Shown in pieces: positions 8,598-15,987 of a stretch of 43,707 nt of DNA (positions are counted from its first letter, which is position 1; each line of letters begins with the position of its first letter). A program made the translations under genes and the position numbers. The notes below the pieces were generated by a model. That model worked only from the letters and a program-made list of their open reading frames with translations, did not search any database and was not told the DNA's origin. This stretch comes from Lachnospiraceae bacterium (GTDB lineage Bacteria > Bacillota > Clostridia > Lachnospirales > Lachnospiraceae). Where the stretch lies: positions 1 through 43,707 of the forward strand of contig WRBB01000026.1 in assembly GCA_009779895.1 (NCBI GenBank). Reading direction: 5' to 3'.

Positions 8598-9575
8598 TTA
8601 CTCATACATGAAACTTTCCGTCAACATTATCTCTTCTTTTTTTGATCTGTCCTCCATAACACCCGCACCACCAACACTCACTTGGAAACCTAAACTTGTT
8701 GCAATTTCTACACAAGCTGATATCCGTTCCTTGTTCTCTTCCGGATAGTTCTCCATCCAATACTTCTTTTCCAAAAGATGGTATTTATGTACGCCAAAAT
8801 GGTGAAAGGGCAGTATGTGAATGGTATTAGCCACCTTTAAATCCTTGACCCATTTTATCATTTTTCCAAATTCCTCATCTGTATCATTTAACTTTGGAAT
8901 GAGCGGTATCCGAATCACAATATTGTTATGAACTTCAGAAAGACGGCGCAAGTTTTTCAAAATTTGAATGTTTGAAACCCCTGTCCATTCCACATGCATG
9001 GAATCTGTAAAAAATTTCATATCATACAGGAATACATCCACTACATCTATTACCTTATCCAAGTCACTCCAAAGTGCAAAGCCAGCGGTTTCCATGGCTG
9101 TATGTATCTTTTTGCTTTTACATTCTTTTAGAAACTTTGCAACCTGCGTACTTTGCCAAAGCGGCTCACCACCACTCACCGTAACACCGCCACCACTGTT
9201 TTGATACACCACTTCATTTTTTAGAATCGACAATACCAACTCTTTTGTGGACATTTTCTTGGAACTCATCTTTCTTGCCAAGAAATAGCACACATCACAA
9301 CAATCTCCACACCCTACACAAAGTTTTTTGTCGGTATGTACCCCTTTGTCCTTTACATAGGAAATGGCTTTTTTTGTACAAATACCCGGCTCTAAACAAG
9401 CACCACAACCTGTACACTTCCCTTGGTCAAATAAAAGAACCGGCTTCGGACTAAGTGTTTCGGGATTTTGACACCATTTGCAATCCAACAAACAACCCTG
9501 CAAAAAAACAGTATCACGAATGCCCGGGCCGTCATGTACACAAAATCTTTGAATCTCTGAAACATATAATCCCAT
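8598..9575 (-). CDS. Glycyl radical enzyme activating enzyme (radical SAM)
   Basis: 325 residues. The radical-SAM C-x3-C-x2-C is Cys28, Cys32 and Cys35 (Q-G-C-L-L-D-C-K-W-C). Two further cysteine-rich ferredoxin-like clusters follow (C-T-G-C-G-A-C and C-V-G-C-G-D-C-C-D-V-C), typical of activases for dehydratase/lyase-type GREs rather than the shorter PflA of pyruvate formate-lyase. The SAM-binding S-G-G-E-P motif is present (GGGVTVSGGEPLWQ). It installs the glycyl radical on the partner enzyme encoded 32 bases upstream in the same operon, using SAM and a reduced ferredoxin or flavodoxin. Confidence 0.93.
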   Translation of the reverse strand: MGLYVSEIQRFCVHDGPGIRDTVFLQGCLLDCKWCQNPETLSPKPVLLFDQGKCTGCGACLEPGICTKKAISYVKDKGVHTDKKLCVGCGDCCDVCYFLARKMSSKKMSTKELVLSILKNEVVYQNSGGGVTVSGGEPLWQSTQVAKFLKECKSKKIHTAMETAGFALWSDLDKVIDVVDVFLYDMKFFTDSMHVEWTGVSNIQILKNLRRLSEVHNNIVIRIPLIPKLNDTDEEFGKMIKWVKDLKVANTIHILPFHHFGVHKYHLLEKKYWMENYPEENKERISACVEIATSLGFQVSVGGAGVMEDRSKKEEIMLTESFMYE

Positions 9576-9607
9576 CCCTTTAAAAAACCTCTTTTTATTC
9601 TCCGCTT

Positions 9608-11965
9608 TTAGCGAGAAAATCTTTGAATCACATTTTCCTGTTGTGCGGGAGCCATGGCTATAAAATATGCAGATAGACCTCCCATTCGCACTCTCAGGTT
9701 CTGATGATTTTCCGGATTTTGCTGTGCGTCTCTTAATTCTGCAACACTACTGGCGGTTATGGTCAAAATCTGACCGCCTAAATCAGAAAATGTAGTAAAC
9801 AAACTCTTTAGCCTGTCCACACCAACTTCATCTACAAATTCATTTGCATTAATCGAAATATCCAACGGTGTTCCTGCATAAAATCTTCTCAAATCCGGCT
9901 TTGTTATGCTTTTAAATGTGGCCGTCGGACCCTCCACATCTGTTCCTGCCACCGGTGAATAGTTTGGCGCAAGTGCCGCTCCAAATTCACGCCCATCCGC
10001 CGAGGCACCTATGTCACGACCTAATACTGCATAGTTTTCAAAGGTACCAATGCCACATGGATACATGATTTTATCTTGCTTCTTTCTCCATGTTACAACA
10101 CGTTCCTCAAAATCCTTTAACAGCTGTACTGCAATGGCATCTACATATTCATTGTCGTTTCCAAATTTCGGAACCGCATTGCGCATCATCGCTTGCAGTC
10201 GCTCATGTCCTTTCCAATTATCCTTTAGTGCCTGTAATAGCTCTGACATAGAGACCTTTTTTTCTTCATATACCATCTTTTTAATGGCCGCAAGGGAATC
10301 AACCGCATTGGATAAACCCGTCGCCAAAATCATATGAAATATATAACGTGCCCCATCCTGGCTAATATCACGCCCCTTTTGCACACAGTCCTTTGTTATA
10401 GAAGAAAAGAGTGGATCCGGCGCAATCATATAAGAAAGACCAAAATTCTCTAACCTTCGTTTACATTGAAAATCTATTCTATCTTCCATCTGAACTTTAT
10501 AGGCTGCATAAAACGCATCAAAATCTGCAAAAGCAAGGGGATCTCCTGTATCTATGCCCTCTTGCAGACCGTCGTTTAAATTGTGCCCTTGGAAAAGCAC
10601 CCATTCCAAACACCGCAAATTCATCACATGGGCATAACTAAAATGGCTTTTTCCCGGTATCAATGTCTCCCAACAGCCGTCGTTGCAATAGTCTCTGGCA
10701 TCTTCAATGGGCACGCCGATTTCCACAAATCCCGGTATAATATTTTCATCTACATATATCATCGGCTCACCTTGACCGTGGCGTAACACCCTGGCCAAAA
10801 GAATCAAAAAACTATCCGGTGTGCCTTTGTGAATGCGTGCACCCAAAGTTGGCATCAACAGGCTCATCGCGTGCATAACCTCTACAAACAGATAAGAAAT
10901 GTCATTGGTTGCATCCGTTCCATCCGCATGTTGGCCACCAACCATACAATTCATCAACCAATCGTTTCCGGACTGGCCAAAATTGAAGTTCGCTTCGCTA
11001 TCAATATCCTCCTCTTCTTGCCACATCAAGGCACGTTGCGCATATCCACCCGTTCCGTTTACTTGGCTTTCCGCAACCTCTTCATCGTAAACAACACCTT
11101 GTGAAAACAAACCAAAACTAAAATGGTTTTCCGCTTTTTTCGGATTTATAATAATCCGCTCGTTGCACTTCACAAGGAAACTACCAATAATATCTATGGC
11201 ACGCTCCTGATCAATTGTCTTATTTTCCATATCTCGCTTGTAATAGGGATACAAATACTGATCCGCTCGCCCAAGGGGTATAAATTCTCCGCCACTATTT
11301 ACGATCGCATAGGTGAACCAATAAGCCTGCGCCGCTTCCTGTAATGTCTCTGCCGGAAACAATGGAATACGTTTGCAAATTTTATAAATTTCCATCAACT
11401 CCTGTTTGCGCTGTGATTCTTGACAATCCACAGCAAGGCGAAGTGCCTCATCTGCATGACGATTCGCAAACATAACCAATCCATCCAAAGCCAACAACAT
11501 GGCACGGTACTCGTTTAATGCCATTTTATCCGGCGCATCACTTTCATTTTGCTTTGCAATCGCCTGTTCAATCTCTTGTTTTACACCAATCACGCCCATA
11601 TCTATAATCTTATCATAGGCCGGTGGATGATGCCCCCAAACGGAACATTCATCCAGCTCATAGCGTTCTGCAATCTCTTGCTCCTGCTTGTCAAAATATT
11701 TTGGGATGACACTGCCCCAAGCTACACTATTTTGATTTGGACATCCCACAATCAACTCATCTTCTTTTATGATAGCCGGAAGAAATTTACAGATATGCTG
11801 GTGGGCATACGCTTTTCTAACCACAACCGCTTCCTGTTTCATAAATGCATTTTCTGGTATATCCAATATATTCACGCCTTGAAAATGCCAAGTTCCCGCA
11901 TCCTCATATTCTACCTGAAACAATCTTTCCTGCATTTTTTTTAGACGTTTGGTTAATTTCAACAC
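9608..11965 (-). CDS. Glycyl radical enzyme of unassigned substrate (dehydratase/lyase type)
   Basis: 785 residues from the GTG at 11965, chosen because GAGAGGTG lies 6 bases upstream. A longer GTG frame starts at 11974, and ATG 11935 has no ribosome site. The C-terminal glycyl loop reads R-V-R-M-G-G-L-S-A-Y-F, and the radical glycine is predicted to be Gly763 (codon 9677-9679). The active-site thiyl is Cys431 (codon 10673-10675) with Glu433 two residues on, the Cys-x-Glu arrangement of glycerol dehydratase and choline lyase. The G-G-x-x-x-D-G-x-D-A-T-N motif of that group is also present. The loop reads G-C-W-E-T where characterised members usually have G-C-V-E-P. At the position of the dehydratase aspartate about 12 residues past the glutamate I see Ala445. 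It is not pyruvate formate-lyase, which needs adjacent cysteines. I infer C-O, or possibly C-C or C-N, cleavage of a polyol- or sugar-like substrate. Confidence 0.9.
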   Translation of the reverse strand: MLKLTKRLKKMQERLFQVEYEDAGTWHFQGVNILDIPENAFMKQEAVVVRKAYAHQHICKFLPAIIKEDELIVGCPNQNSVAWGSVIPKYFDKQEQEIAERYELDECSVWGHHPPAYDKIIDMGVIGVKQEIEQAIAKQNESDAPDKMALNEYRAMLLALDGLVMFANRHADEALRLAVDCQESQRKQELMEIYKICKRIPLFPAETLQEAAQAYWFTYAIVNSGGEFIPLGRADQYLYPYYKRDMENKTIDQERAIDIIGSFLVKCNERIIINPKKAENHFSFGLFSQGVVYDEEVAESQVNGTGGYAQRALMWQEEEDIDSEANFNFGQSGNDWLMNCMVGGQHADGTDATNDISYLFVEVMHAMSLLMPTLGARIHKGTPDSFLILLARVLRHGQGEPMIYVDENIIPGFVEIGVPIEDARDYCNDGCWETLIPGKSHFSYAHVMNLRCLEWVLFQGHNLNDGLQEGIDTGDPLAFADFDAFYAAYKVQMEDRIDFQCKRRLENFGLSYMIAPDPLFSSITKDCVQKGRDISQDGARYIFHMILATGLSNAVDSLAAIKKMVYEEKKVSMSELLQALKDNWKGHERLQAMMRNAVPKFGNDNEYVDAIAVQLLKDFEERVVTWRKKQDKIMYPCGIGTFENYAVLGRDIGASADGREFGAALAPNYSPVAGTDVEGPTATFKSITKPDLRRFYAGTPLDISINANEFVDEVGVDRLKSLFTTFSDLGGQILTITASSVAELRDAQQNPENHQNLRVRMGGLSAYFIAMAPAQQENVIQRFSR

Positions 11966-12010
11966 AATAAACACCTCTCAAATTTTAAAATTGTTTATTT
12001 TGACAATTTT

Positions 12011-12039
12011 ATGTTAACATTTTTTGGTCGACTCGTCAA
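12011..12039 (-). promoter_or_regulatory. Sigma-A promoter of the GRE operon
   Basis: On the minus strand TTGACG (12034-12039) is followed after exactly 17 bases by TAACAT (12011-12016), preceded by TG at the extended -10 position. This predicts transcription starting near 12004 and a leader of about 40 bases to the GTG at 11965. That geometry is the same as in the transketolase operon. Confidence 0.7.
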
Positions 12040-12042
12040 TAT
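12027..12042. promoter_or_regulatory. Shared operator A (GTCGAC-NN-GTCAATAT) over the -35 of the GRE promoter
   Basis: The plus strand reads GTCGACTCGTCAATAT. The same 16-base element, differing only at the two central bases, occurs at 15851-15866 in the identical position relative to the -35 of the transketolase promoter. It contains an imperfect inverted repeat TTGAC-NN-GTCGA. This is a candidate operator for the GntR/FCD regulator encoded at 12226. Binding is inferred. Confidence 0.55.
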
Positions 12043-12062
12043 GTTTGTGCTCTATTTCTAAG

Positions 12063-12074
12063 ATTGTGTACAAT
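12063..12074. promoter_or_regulatory. Operator B (ATTGT-GT-ACAAT) upstream of the GRE promoter
   Basis: Five-base perfect inverted arms ATTGT and ACAAT flank GT. The G-T-x-x-A-C core matches the general GntR-family operator pattern (GT...AC). Near-identical copies are ATTGT-AT-ACAAC at 15868-15879 and a half-conserved ATTGT-AT-ACTTT at 12159-12170. Its location between the divergent GRE operon and the GntR gene would suit control of both. Confidence 0.55.
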
Positions 12075-12158
12075 TTTAGAAATAATTATTCTTTGTTAAT
12101 ATTTTATCCATATTTATAAACTTCACTTTATGATCTACACTTTTTCTCTTTTTTATTA

Positions 12159-12196
12159 ATTGTATACTTTTTTTATATATTGTCGTATGTTATAAT
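12159..12196 (+). promoter_or_regulatory. GntR gene promoter with operator half site
   Basis: A TATAAT -10 box lies at 12191-12196, 30 bases before ATG 12226. No good -35 is present at 17 bases (a T run). The degenerate operator ATTGT-AT-ACTTT (12159-12170) ends just upstream of that position, which would allow autoregulation. The -10 is clear; the rest is inference. Confidence 0.45.
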
Positions 12197-12225
12197 GATA
12201 TAAATACAGAAAGGAAGTACCCATT

Positions 12226-12888
12226 ATGGAGAAAAAGAAAACAGGATTGAGTAAATCTGTACACGATCATATTCTGGAACAAATTATGACCAAACAACTT
12301 TTACCGGGCGAACGTATTCCGGAAGAAAAAATAGCAACTGAATTTAAAATCAGCCGCACCCCTGTCCGAGACGCCATGCGACAACTAGCAAATGAAGGTT
12401 TGATAGAGCTGATTCCCAACCGATTTGCAAAAGTCAAAGAATTTAACAGTGAATCCATTGCTGAAATCGGCACTTTGCGAATCGCTTTGGACACAATGGC
12501 CATCAAATTGGCATCCTTATATGGAAGCAGAATCGATTTTATCCATCTCGCTGACATCGCCAAACAATGTGAGGCCGCTTATCTGGCCAATAACACTGTC
12601 CTCAAAAGACAGCTCGATATCAAATTTCATATGACTTTGGCAAAAATATCCGGCAACTCTTTACTCTTAAAGTTCCAAAAGGAGCTTTATTTGCGGATTC
12701 AATATATTTTACTTACGCATCCGAACCCAATTTCCAATGAGGAAAGGCATCTGCAACAACACTTTGAAATAACAGAGGCTTTGCAAAATAATGATGAAAC
12801 ATTGGCCGTGGAAATCATCACCGACCACCTGACTTCCTTTTATCAATTGGAAGACAAATTTCCCCAATCATTCTTCACAAACGCGTAA
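12226..12888 (+). CDS. GntR-family transcriptional regulator, FCD (FadR-like) subfamily
   Basis: 220 residues. The N-terminal winged helix-turn-helix covers roughly residues 8-70, with the GntR signature L-P-G-E-R-I-P-E-E-K and S-R-T-P-V-R-D-A-M-R-Q-L. The C-terminal all-helical FCD domain carries candidate metal or ligand residues in D-I-K-F-H-M and in the H-F-E-I-T-E-A-L and T-D-H-L segments. FCD regulators usually sense carboxylic acids or sugar acids and repress until the ligand binds. The gene sits between, and is divergent from or convergent with, the two catabolic operons, and its predicted operators occur before both. AAGGAAG lies 8 bases upstream of the ATG. It is the probable local repressor of the GRE pathway. 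Confidence 0.88.
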   Translation: MEKKKTGLSKSVHDHILEQIMTKQLLPGERIPEEKIATEFKISRTPVRDAMRQLANEGLIELIPNRFAKVKEFNSESIAEIGTLRIALDTMAIKLASLYGSRIDFIHLADIAKQCEAAYLANNTVLKRQLDIKFHMTLAKISGNSLLLKFQKELYLRIQYILLTHPNPISNEERHLQQHFEITEALQNNDETLAVEIITDHLTSFYQLEDKFPQSFFTNA

Positions 12889-12924
12889 CAACAAAGAAAC
12901 ACGCTTAATTAAACCAAATCTTGT

Positions 12925-13947
12925 TTATATCTCAACCAATACCTTAAAGTAATCTCCCGGAACCATTGAAAAAGCAAAGGCTTCTTCAATTTCGTTAAGC
13001 GTGTATCTTTTTGAAATAAGTGCATGTAATTCCTTGTCCAATTTTCCGGTTCTCATCAGTTCAATCGCACCTACATAATGATATTGCTCATGAATGCGAA
13101 CGCCCTCCAAACGAAGTTCTTTCGCAAAAATATCGGAAAGATTAATCGGACACAAGTCTTTCATAATACCAATCACCATCACCGTTCCTGTTGTTTTTGT
13201 ATATTTAATTGCAGCGTTGATTCCGGCCTGTGTGCCGGATACTTCATAGGATACATGGTAGCCGCCCTTTTTTGCTGCGGGCAGTATCTGTTTCTCAAAA
13301 TCATCCGCCAAGGGATTTATGGCTTCAAATCCCAACTCTCTTGCAAATTTTCTGCGAAAATCGTTTGTTTCGAAGATAACCACTTTTCTTGCACCGGCAT
13401 CTCTTGCAACCAGAGCAATCAGAATACCGATTGGGCCGCCACCAACCACCAATGCGGTCTCACCAACTTGCAATCCACTTCTTCTCACATCATGAACAGC
13501 CACTGCCAAGGGTTCTATCAAAGACGCAAGCTGTGGATCCAATCCTTTTGGCAATGCATAGGTTTTTCTGGTCAGTACTTTCACATACTCTGCAAATCCG
13601 CCATTTCTATGCGCTCCCATAAACTGCAAGGATGTACATACATTGTCATGCCCTTTGGCACATGCTTCACAATACCCGCAAGAATAATAAGGTTGTGCAA
13701 CAACCAAGTCCCCTTTTTGGAATCTATCTGCCCCTTTTCCTTTTGCCTCCACAAACTCACCTACAAACTCATGTCCCGGTATCACAGGAAATTTTGCCGT
13801 TGGGTGATGCCCCTGTTGAATGTGTATATCACTGCCGCAAACACCACAAAATTTTACCCTTATCAGTGTTTCGCCATCTTCCAAAACCGGCAATGGTACA
13901 TCCATAAGGCGAATCTCTTTTGCTTTTTCAATCACAGCTGCCTTCAT
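12925..13947 (-). CDS. Zinc-dependent medium-chain dehydrogenase (sorbitol/threonine dehydrogenase-like)
   Basis: 340 residues. The catalytic-zinc N-terminal domain has C-G-V-C-G-S-D and G-H-E-F-V-G. The structural-zinc loop carries four cysteines (C-x2-C-x2-C-x7-C in Y-S-C-G-Y-C-E-A-C-A-K-G-H-D-N-V-C). The Rossmann motif is V-V-G-G-G-P-I-G. Such enzymes oxidise a secondary alcohol of polyols or hydroxy-amino acids with NAD. It is the last gene of the transketolase operon, 4 bases after the transketolase C-half, and converges on the GntR gene. Inference: it makes the ketose (or ketone) that the transketolase cleaves, or reduces a product. It has no signature tying it to one substrate. Confidence 0.85.
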   Translation of the reverse strand: MKAAVIEKAKEIRLMDVPLPVLEDGETLIRVKFCGVCGSDIHIQQGHHPTAKFPVIPGHEFVGEFVEAKGKGADRFQKGDLVVAQPYYSCGYCEACAKGHDNVCTSLQFMGAHRNGGFAEYVKVLTRKTYALPKGLDPQLASLIEPLAVAVHDVRRSGLQVGETALVVGGGPIGILIALVARDAGARKVVIFETNDFRRKFARELGFEAINPLADDFEKQILPAAKKGGYHVSYEVSGTQAGINAAIKYTKTTGTVMVIGIMKDLCPINLSDIFAKELRLEGVRIHEQYHYVGAIELMRTGKLDKELHALISKRYTLNEIEEAFAFSMVPGDYFKVLVEI

Positions 13948-13951
13948 TTTT

Positions 13952-14920
13952 TTACCCTTTCTTATTTACCGCCTTTTTAGCTGCTACCACGATATCTTTT
14001 GCAGTCAAACCAAAGGCTTCTTTCAAATAATCCACCGTTCCCACTTCGCCAAAATGATCCTTTACACCTACCCGTACAAGGGGGCAAGGCTGATTTTCGG
14101 CTATCACTTCTGCAACTGCAGAACCAAGTCCATTTACAATGTTATGATTCTCAGCTGTCACGATAGCACCGGTTTTTTTTGCAGCTTCTACAATGGCAGT
14201 TTCATCAATGGGCTTAATTGTAAAAATATTGGAAACTGCTGCTTCAATACCTTGCTCTTTCAACATATCAGCAGCTTTGAGTGCCTCTGCTACTTCTATC
14301 CCCGTTGCAAATATAGTCACATCTTTTCCATTCCGAATCGGAACCGCTTTTCCAATTGTAAATGTAGAGCCTTTTTCATATATGTTATCTGCCTTTTTTC
14401 TTGAAAGCCGAATATAAAAAACGCCGAATATATCTTTTGTCTGCTTTAATACATCTGCCAACATCACAGAATCCGTCGGCTCCATAATGGTTATCTCCGG
14501 GATGCACCGCATCATACCGATGTCTTCTAATGGCATATGGGTTCCCCCATTTAAGGCAGCCGTAACACCCGGATCAGAACCAATCATTCTAATATTTAAT
14601 TTTGCATAAGCAGCTGACACAAAAACTTGATCCATCACCCGCCTGGAAGCAAATGTCCCAAATGTATGTGTAAATGGGATAAGCCCTGTAGCAGAAAGAC
14701 CGGCCGCCACTCCAATCATATTTGACTCTTGGATGCCACAATTAATGGTTTTTTCAGGGTGCTTTTTCCAGTAATCTGCCATACCGATGCTATTCATCAA
14801 ATCACAATCCATGTATATCACCCGTCCATCAGCAGCCTGCAATTCCTCCATCACCTCTGCAAAGACAACACGCATCTCAAATGCTTCCGCCTGTACTTTT
14901 TTTGCTATTTGATACATCAT
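13952..14920 (-). CDS. Transketolase, C-terminal half
   Basis: 322 residues covering the pyrimidine-binding and C-terminal domains of transketolase, including the conserved G-I-Q-E-S-N-M segment with the catalytic glutamate that activates thiamine diphosphate. Split transketolases of this kind are widespread in Firmicutes carbohydrate operons. The ATG overlaps the stop of the N-terminal half (ATGA), so the two subunits are probably made in equal amounts and assemble together. The partner is encoded at 14917-15786. This copy sits in a regulated catabolic operon, so it is probably pathway-specific rather than the housekeeping enzyme. Confidence 0.92.
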   Translation of the reverse strand: MMYQIAKKVQAEAFEMRVVFAEVMEELQAADGRVIYMDCDLMNSIGMADYWKKHPEKTINCGIQESNMIGVAAGLSATGLIPFTHTFGTFASRRVMDQVFVSAAYAKLNIRMIGSDPGVTAALNGGTHMPLEDIGMMRCIPEITIMEPTDSVMLADVLKQTKDIFGVFYIRLSRKKADNIYEKGSTFTIGKAVPIRNGKDVTIFATGIEVAEALKAADMLKEQGIEAAVSNIFTIKPIDETAIVEAAKKTGAIVTAENHNIVNGLGSAVAEVIAENQPCPLVRVGVKDHFGEVGTVDYLKEAFGLTAKDIVVAAKKAVNKKG

Positions 14921-15786
14921 TTTTGATCATTCCTTTCACTGCGCATATCCACTTTTATTTTTTCGATTCTTTTATCTATCTCGGCAATCGCTTCCTCGTA
15001 CTGTTTTTGGGTAAAAACAACATGATGATTGTACAAAATGCCCTCCGTAAAAGTGCAACCCAACCCTTTTTCTGTTTCCAAAATAATCAGATGGGGCACA
15101 CCTTTGACTGCTTTTGCACGATCAATTGCATCCAGTATCTCAGAGATATCGTTTCCATTGCACACTTGCGTATTCCATCCAAACGCATCAAATTTCTTAT
15201 CTATCGCCCCCAAATCACAGACATCTTTTGTATAACCATCCAGCTGTTTCCCATTACAATCCACAAAAGCGATTACATGATCTAATTTTTGATGATACGC
15301 AAACAGAGCCGCTTCCCAAACTTGACCCTCTTGGATCTCTCCATCTCCTAAAATCAAGTATACATAGTTTTCTCTTTTTTGATATCTATCTCCCCAAGCA
15401 AGACCCAATGCCGTTGACATCCCTTGCGCCAATGAACCTGTTGTCATATCAACACCCGGGGTTTTATTCATATCACAATGGCTAGGCAATCTGGTTTTTG
15501 GCTGATTTACGGTATACAATTCTTCCATCGGGAAAAAACCTGTCAGTGCCAATGCGCCATAAACGGCCGGTCCACAGTGCCCTTTTGATACCACCAGTTT
15601 ATCCCTTGCCTCCCACTTTGGATTGCTCGGGTCTACATGCATAACCCCACCATACAAAACTGCCATCAACTCTGCCATTGACATAGAACCCCCTACATGT
15701 CCAGCACCAATTTTGCTAAGTCCTTGCAGTGTGGCTTTTCGAATTTGTTCCGCAAATATTTTTAACTCTGTTTTATTCTTTTTCAT
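14917..15786 (-). CDS. Transketolase, N-terminal (thiamine diphosphate-binding) half
   Basis: 289 residues from ATG 15786. The start was chosen over a TTG at 15819 because AAAAGGA lies 9 bases upstream and the predicted transcription start is near 15828. The thiamine diphosphate/Mg motif begins G-D-G-E-I-Q-E-G-Q-V-W-E-A and ends with V-D-C-N. Histidines of the active site lie in G-A-G-H-V-G-G and K-G-H-C-G-P. It transfers a two-carbon ketol unit from a ketose to an aldose together with the C-terminal half. No kinase, isomerase or aldolase gene accompanies it, so the substrate may be a non-phosphorylated or unusual ketose. That is inference. Confidence 0.92.
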   Translation of the reverse strand: MKKNKTELKIFAEQIRKATLQGLSKIGAGHVGGSMSMAELMAVLYGGVMHVDPSNPKWEARDKLVVSKGHCGPAVYGALALTGFFPMEELYTVNQPKTRLPSHCDMNKTPGVDMTTGSLAQGMSTALGLAWGDRYQKRENYVYLILGDGEIQEGQVWEAALFAYHQKLDHVIAFVDCNGKQLDGYTKDVCDLGAIDKKFDAFGWNTQVCNGNDISEILDAIDRAKAVKGVPHLIILETEKGLGCTFTEGILYNHHVVFTQKQYEEAIAEIDKRIEKIKVDMRSERNDQK

Positions 15787-15834
15787 TCTTTTGCATCCTT
15801 TTCTTGACTCATTCGGCAATCTCTATTTTTGTCA

Positions 15835-15863
15835 ATGATATCATTATTCTGTCGACATGTCAA
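15835..15863 (-). promoter_or_regulatory. Sigma-A promoter of the transketolase/dehydrogenase operon
   Basis: A consensus TTGACA (minus strand, 15858-15863) is separated by 17 bases from TATCAT (15835-15840). It has TG at the extended -10 position, as in the GRE promoter. The leader to ATG 15786 would be about 40 bases. Confidence 0.75.
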
Positions 15864-15866
15864 TAT
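15851..15866. promoter_or_regulatory. Shared operator A, second copy
   Basis: GTCGACATGTCAATAT on the plus strand matches the element at 12027-12042 in 14 of 16 bases and likewise covers the -35 box. A GntR/FCD dimer bound here would block RNA polymerase. The binding is inferred; the sequence identity is seen directly. Confidence 0.55.
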
Positions 15867-15867
15867 A

Positions 15868-15879
15868 ATTGTATACAAC
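15868..15879. promoter_or_regulatory. Operator B, second copy (ATTGT-AT-ACAAC)
   Basis: An inverted repeat TTGT-AT-ACAA with a GT-AT-AC core lies 4 bases upstream of the -35 element of the transketolase promoter. It corresponds to 12063-12074 before the GRE promoter, although there the gap to the -35 is 23 bases. Confidence 0.5.
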
Positions 15880-15910
15880 ATAATTTTTTTGAGAATTTAC
15901 AAGGAATGCA

Positions 15911-15950
15911 AAAAAACGCAGCAAGCGGTATTTCTGCTACTGCGTTTTTT
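15911..15950 (-). terminator. Intrinsic terminator after the toxin-antitoxin operon (bidirectional)
   Basis: AAAAAACGCAG (15911-15921) and CTGCGTTTTTT (15940-15950) form a perfect 11-base stem with T runs on both strands. It separates the leftward toxin-antitoxin transcript from the promoter of the transketolase operon. Confidence 0.8.
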
Positions 15951-15987
15951 AATATCGTTTATGATTGCCTAACGTTAGCCTTTATAA

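Noticed and set aside
9608-11965. GRE as pyruvate formate-lyase, choline TMA-lyase, or isethionate/sulfopropanediol sulfite-lyase
   Set aside because: There is a single active-site cysteine with C-W-E instead of C-C, so it is not pyruvate formate-lyase. No microcompartment or choline genes are present. No sulfite reductase, sulfite exporter or sulfonate reductase accompanies it, and the loop differs from G-C-V-E-P.
12889-12924. Terminator between convergent gntR and the zinc dehydrogenase
   Set aside because: The 36-base gap contains only a short GCGT/ACGC pairing and TTAATTAA, with no convincing stem and T run.
13952-15786. Transketolase-dependent sulfoglycolysis operon
   Set aside because: The split transketolase is reminiscent of it, but sulfoquinovose isomerase and sulfoacetaldehyde-handling genes are absent and no sulfite-handling gene is in the window.
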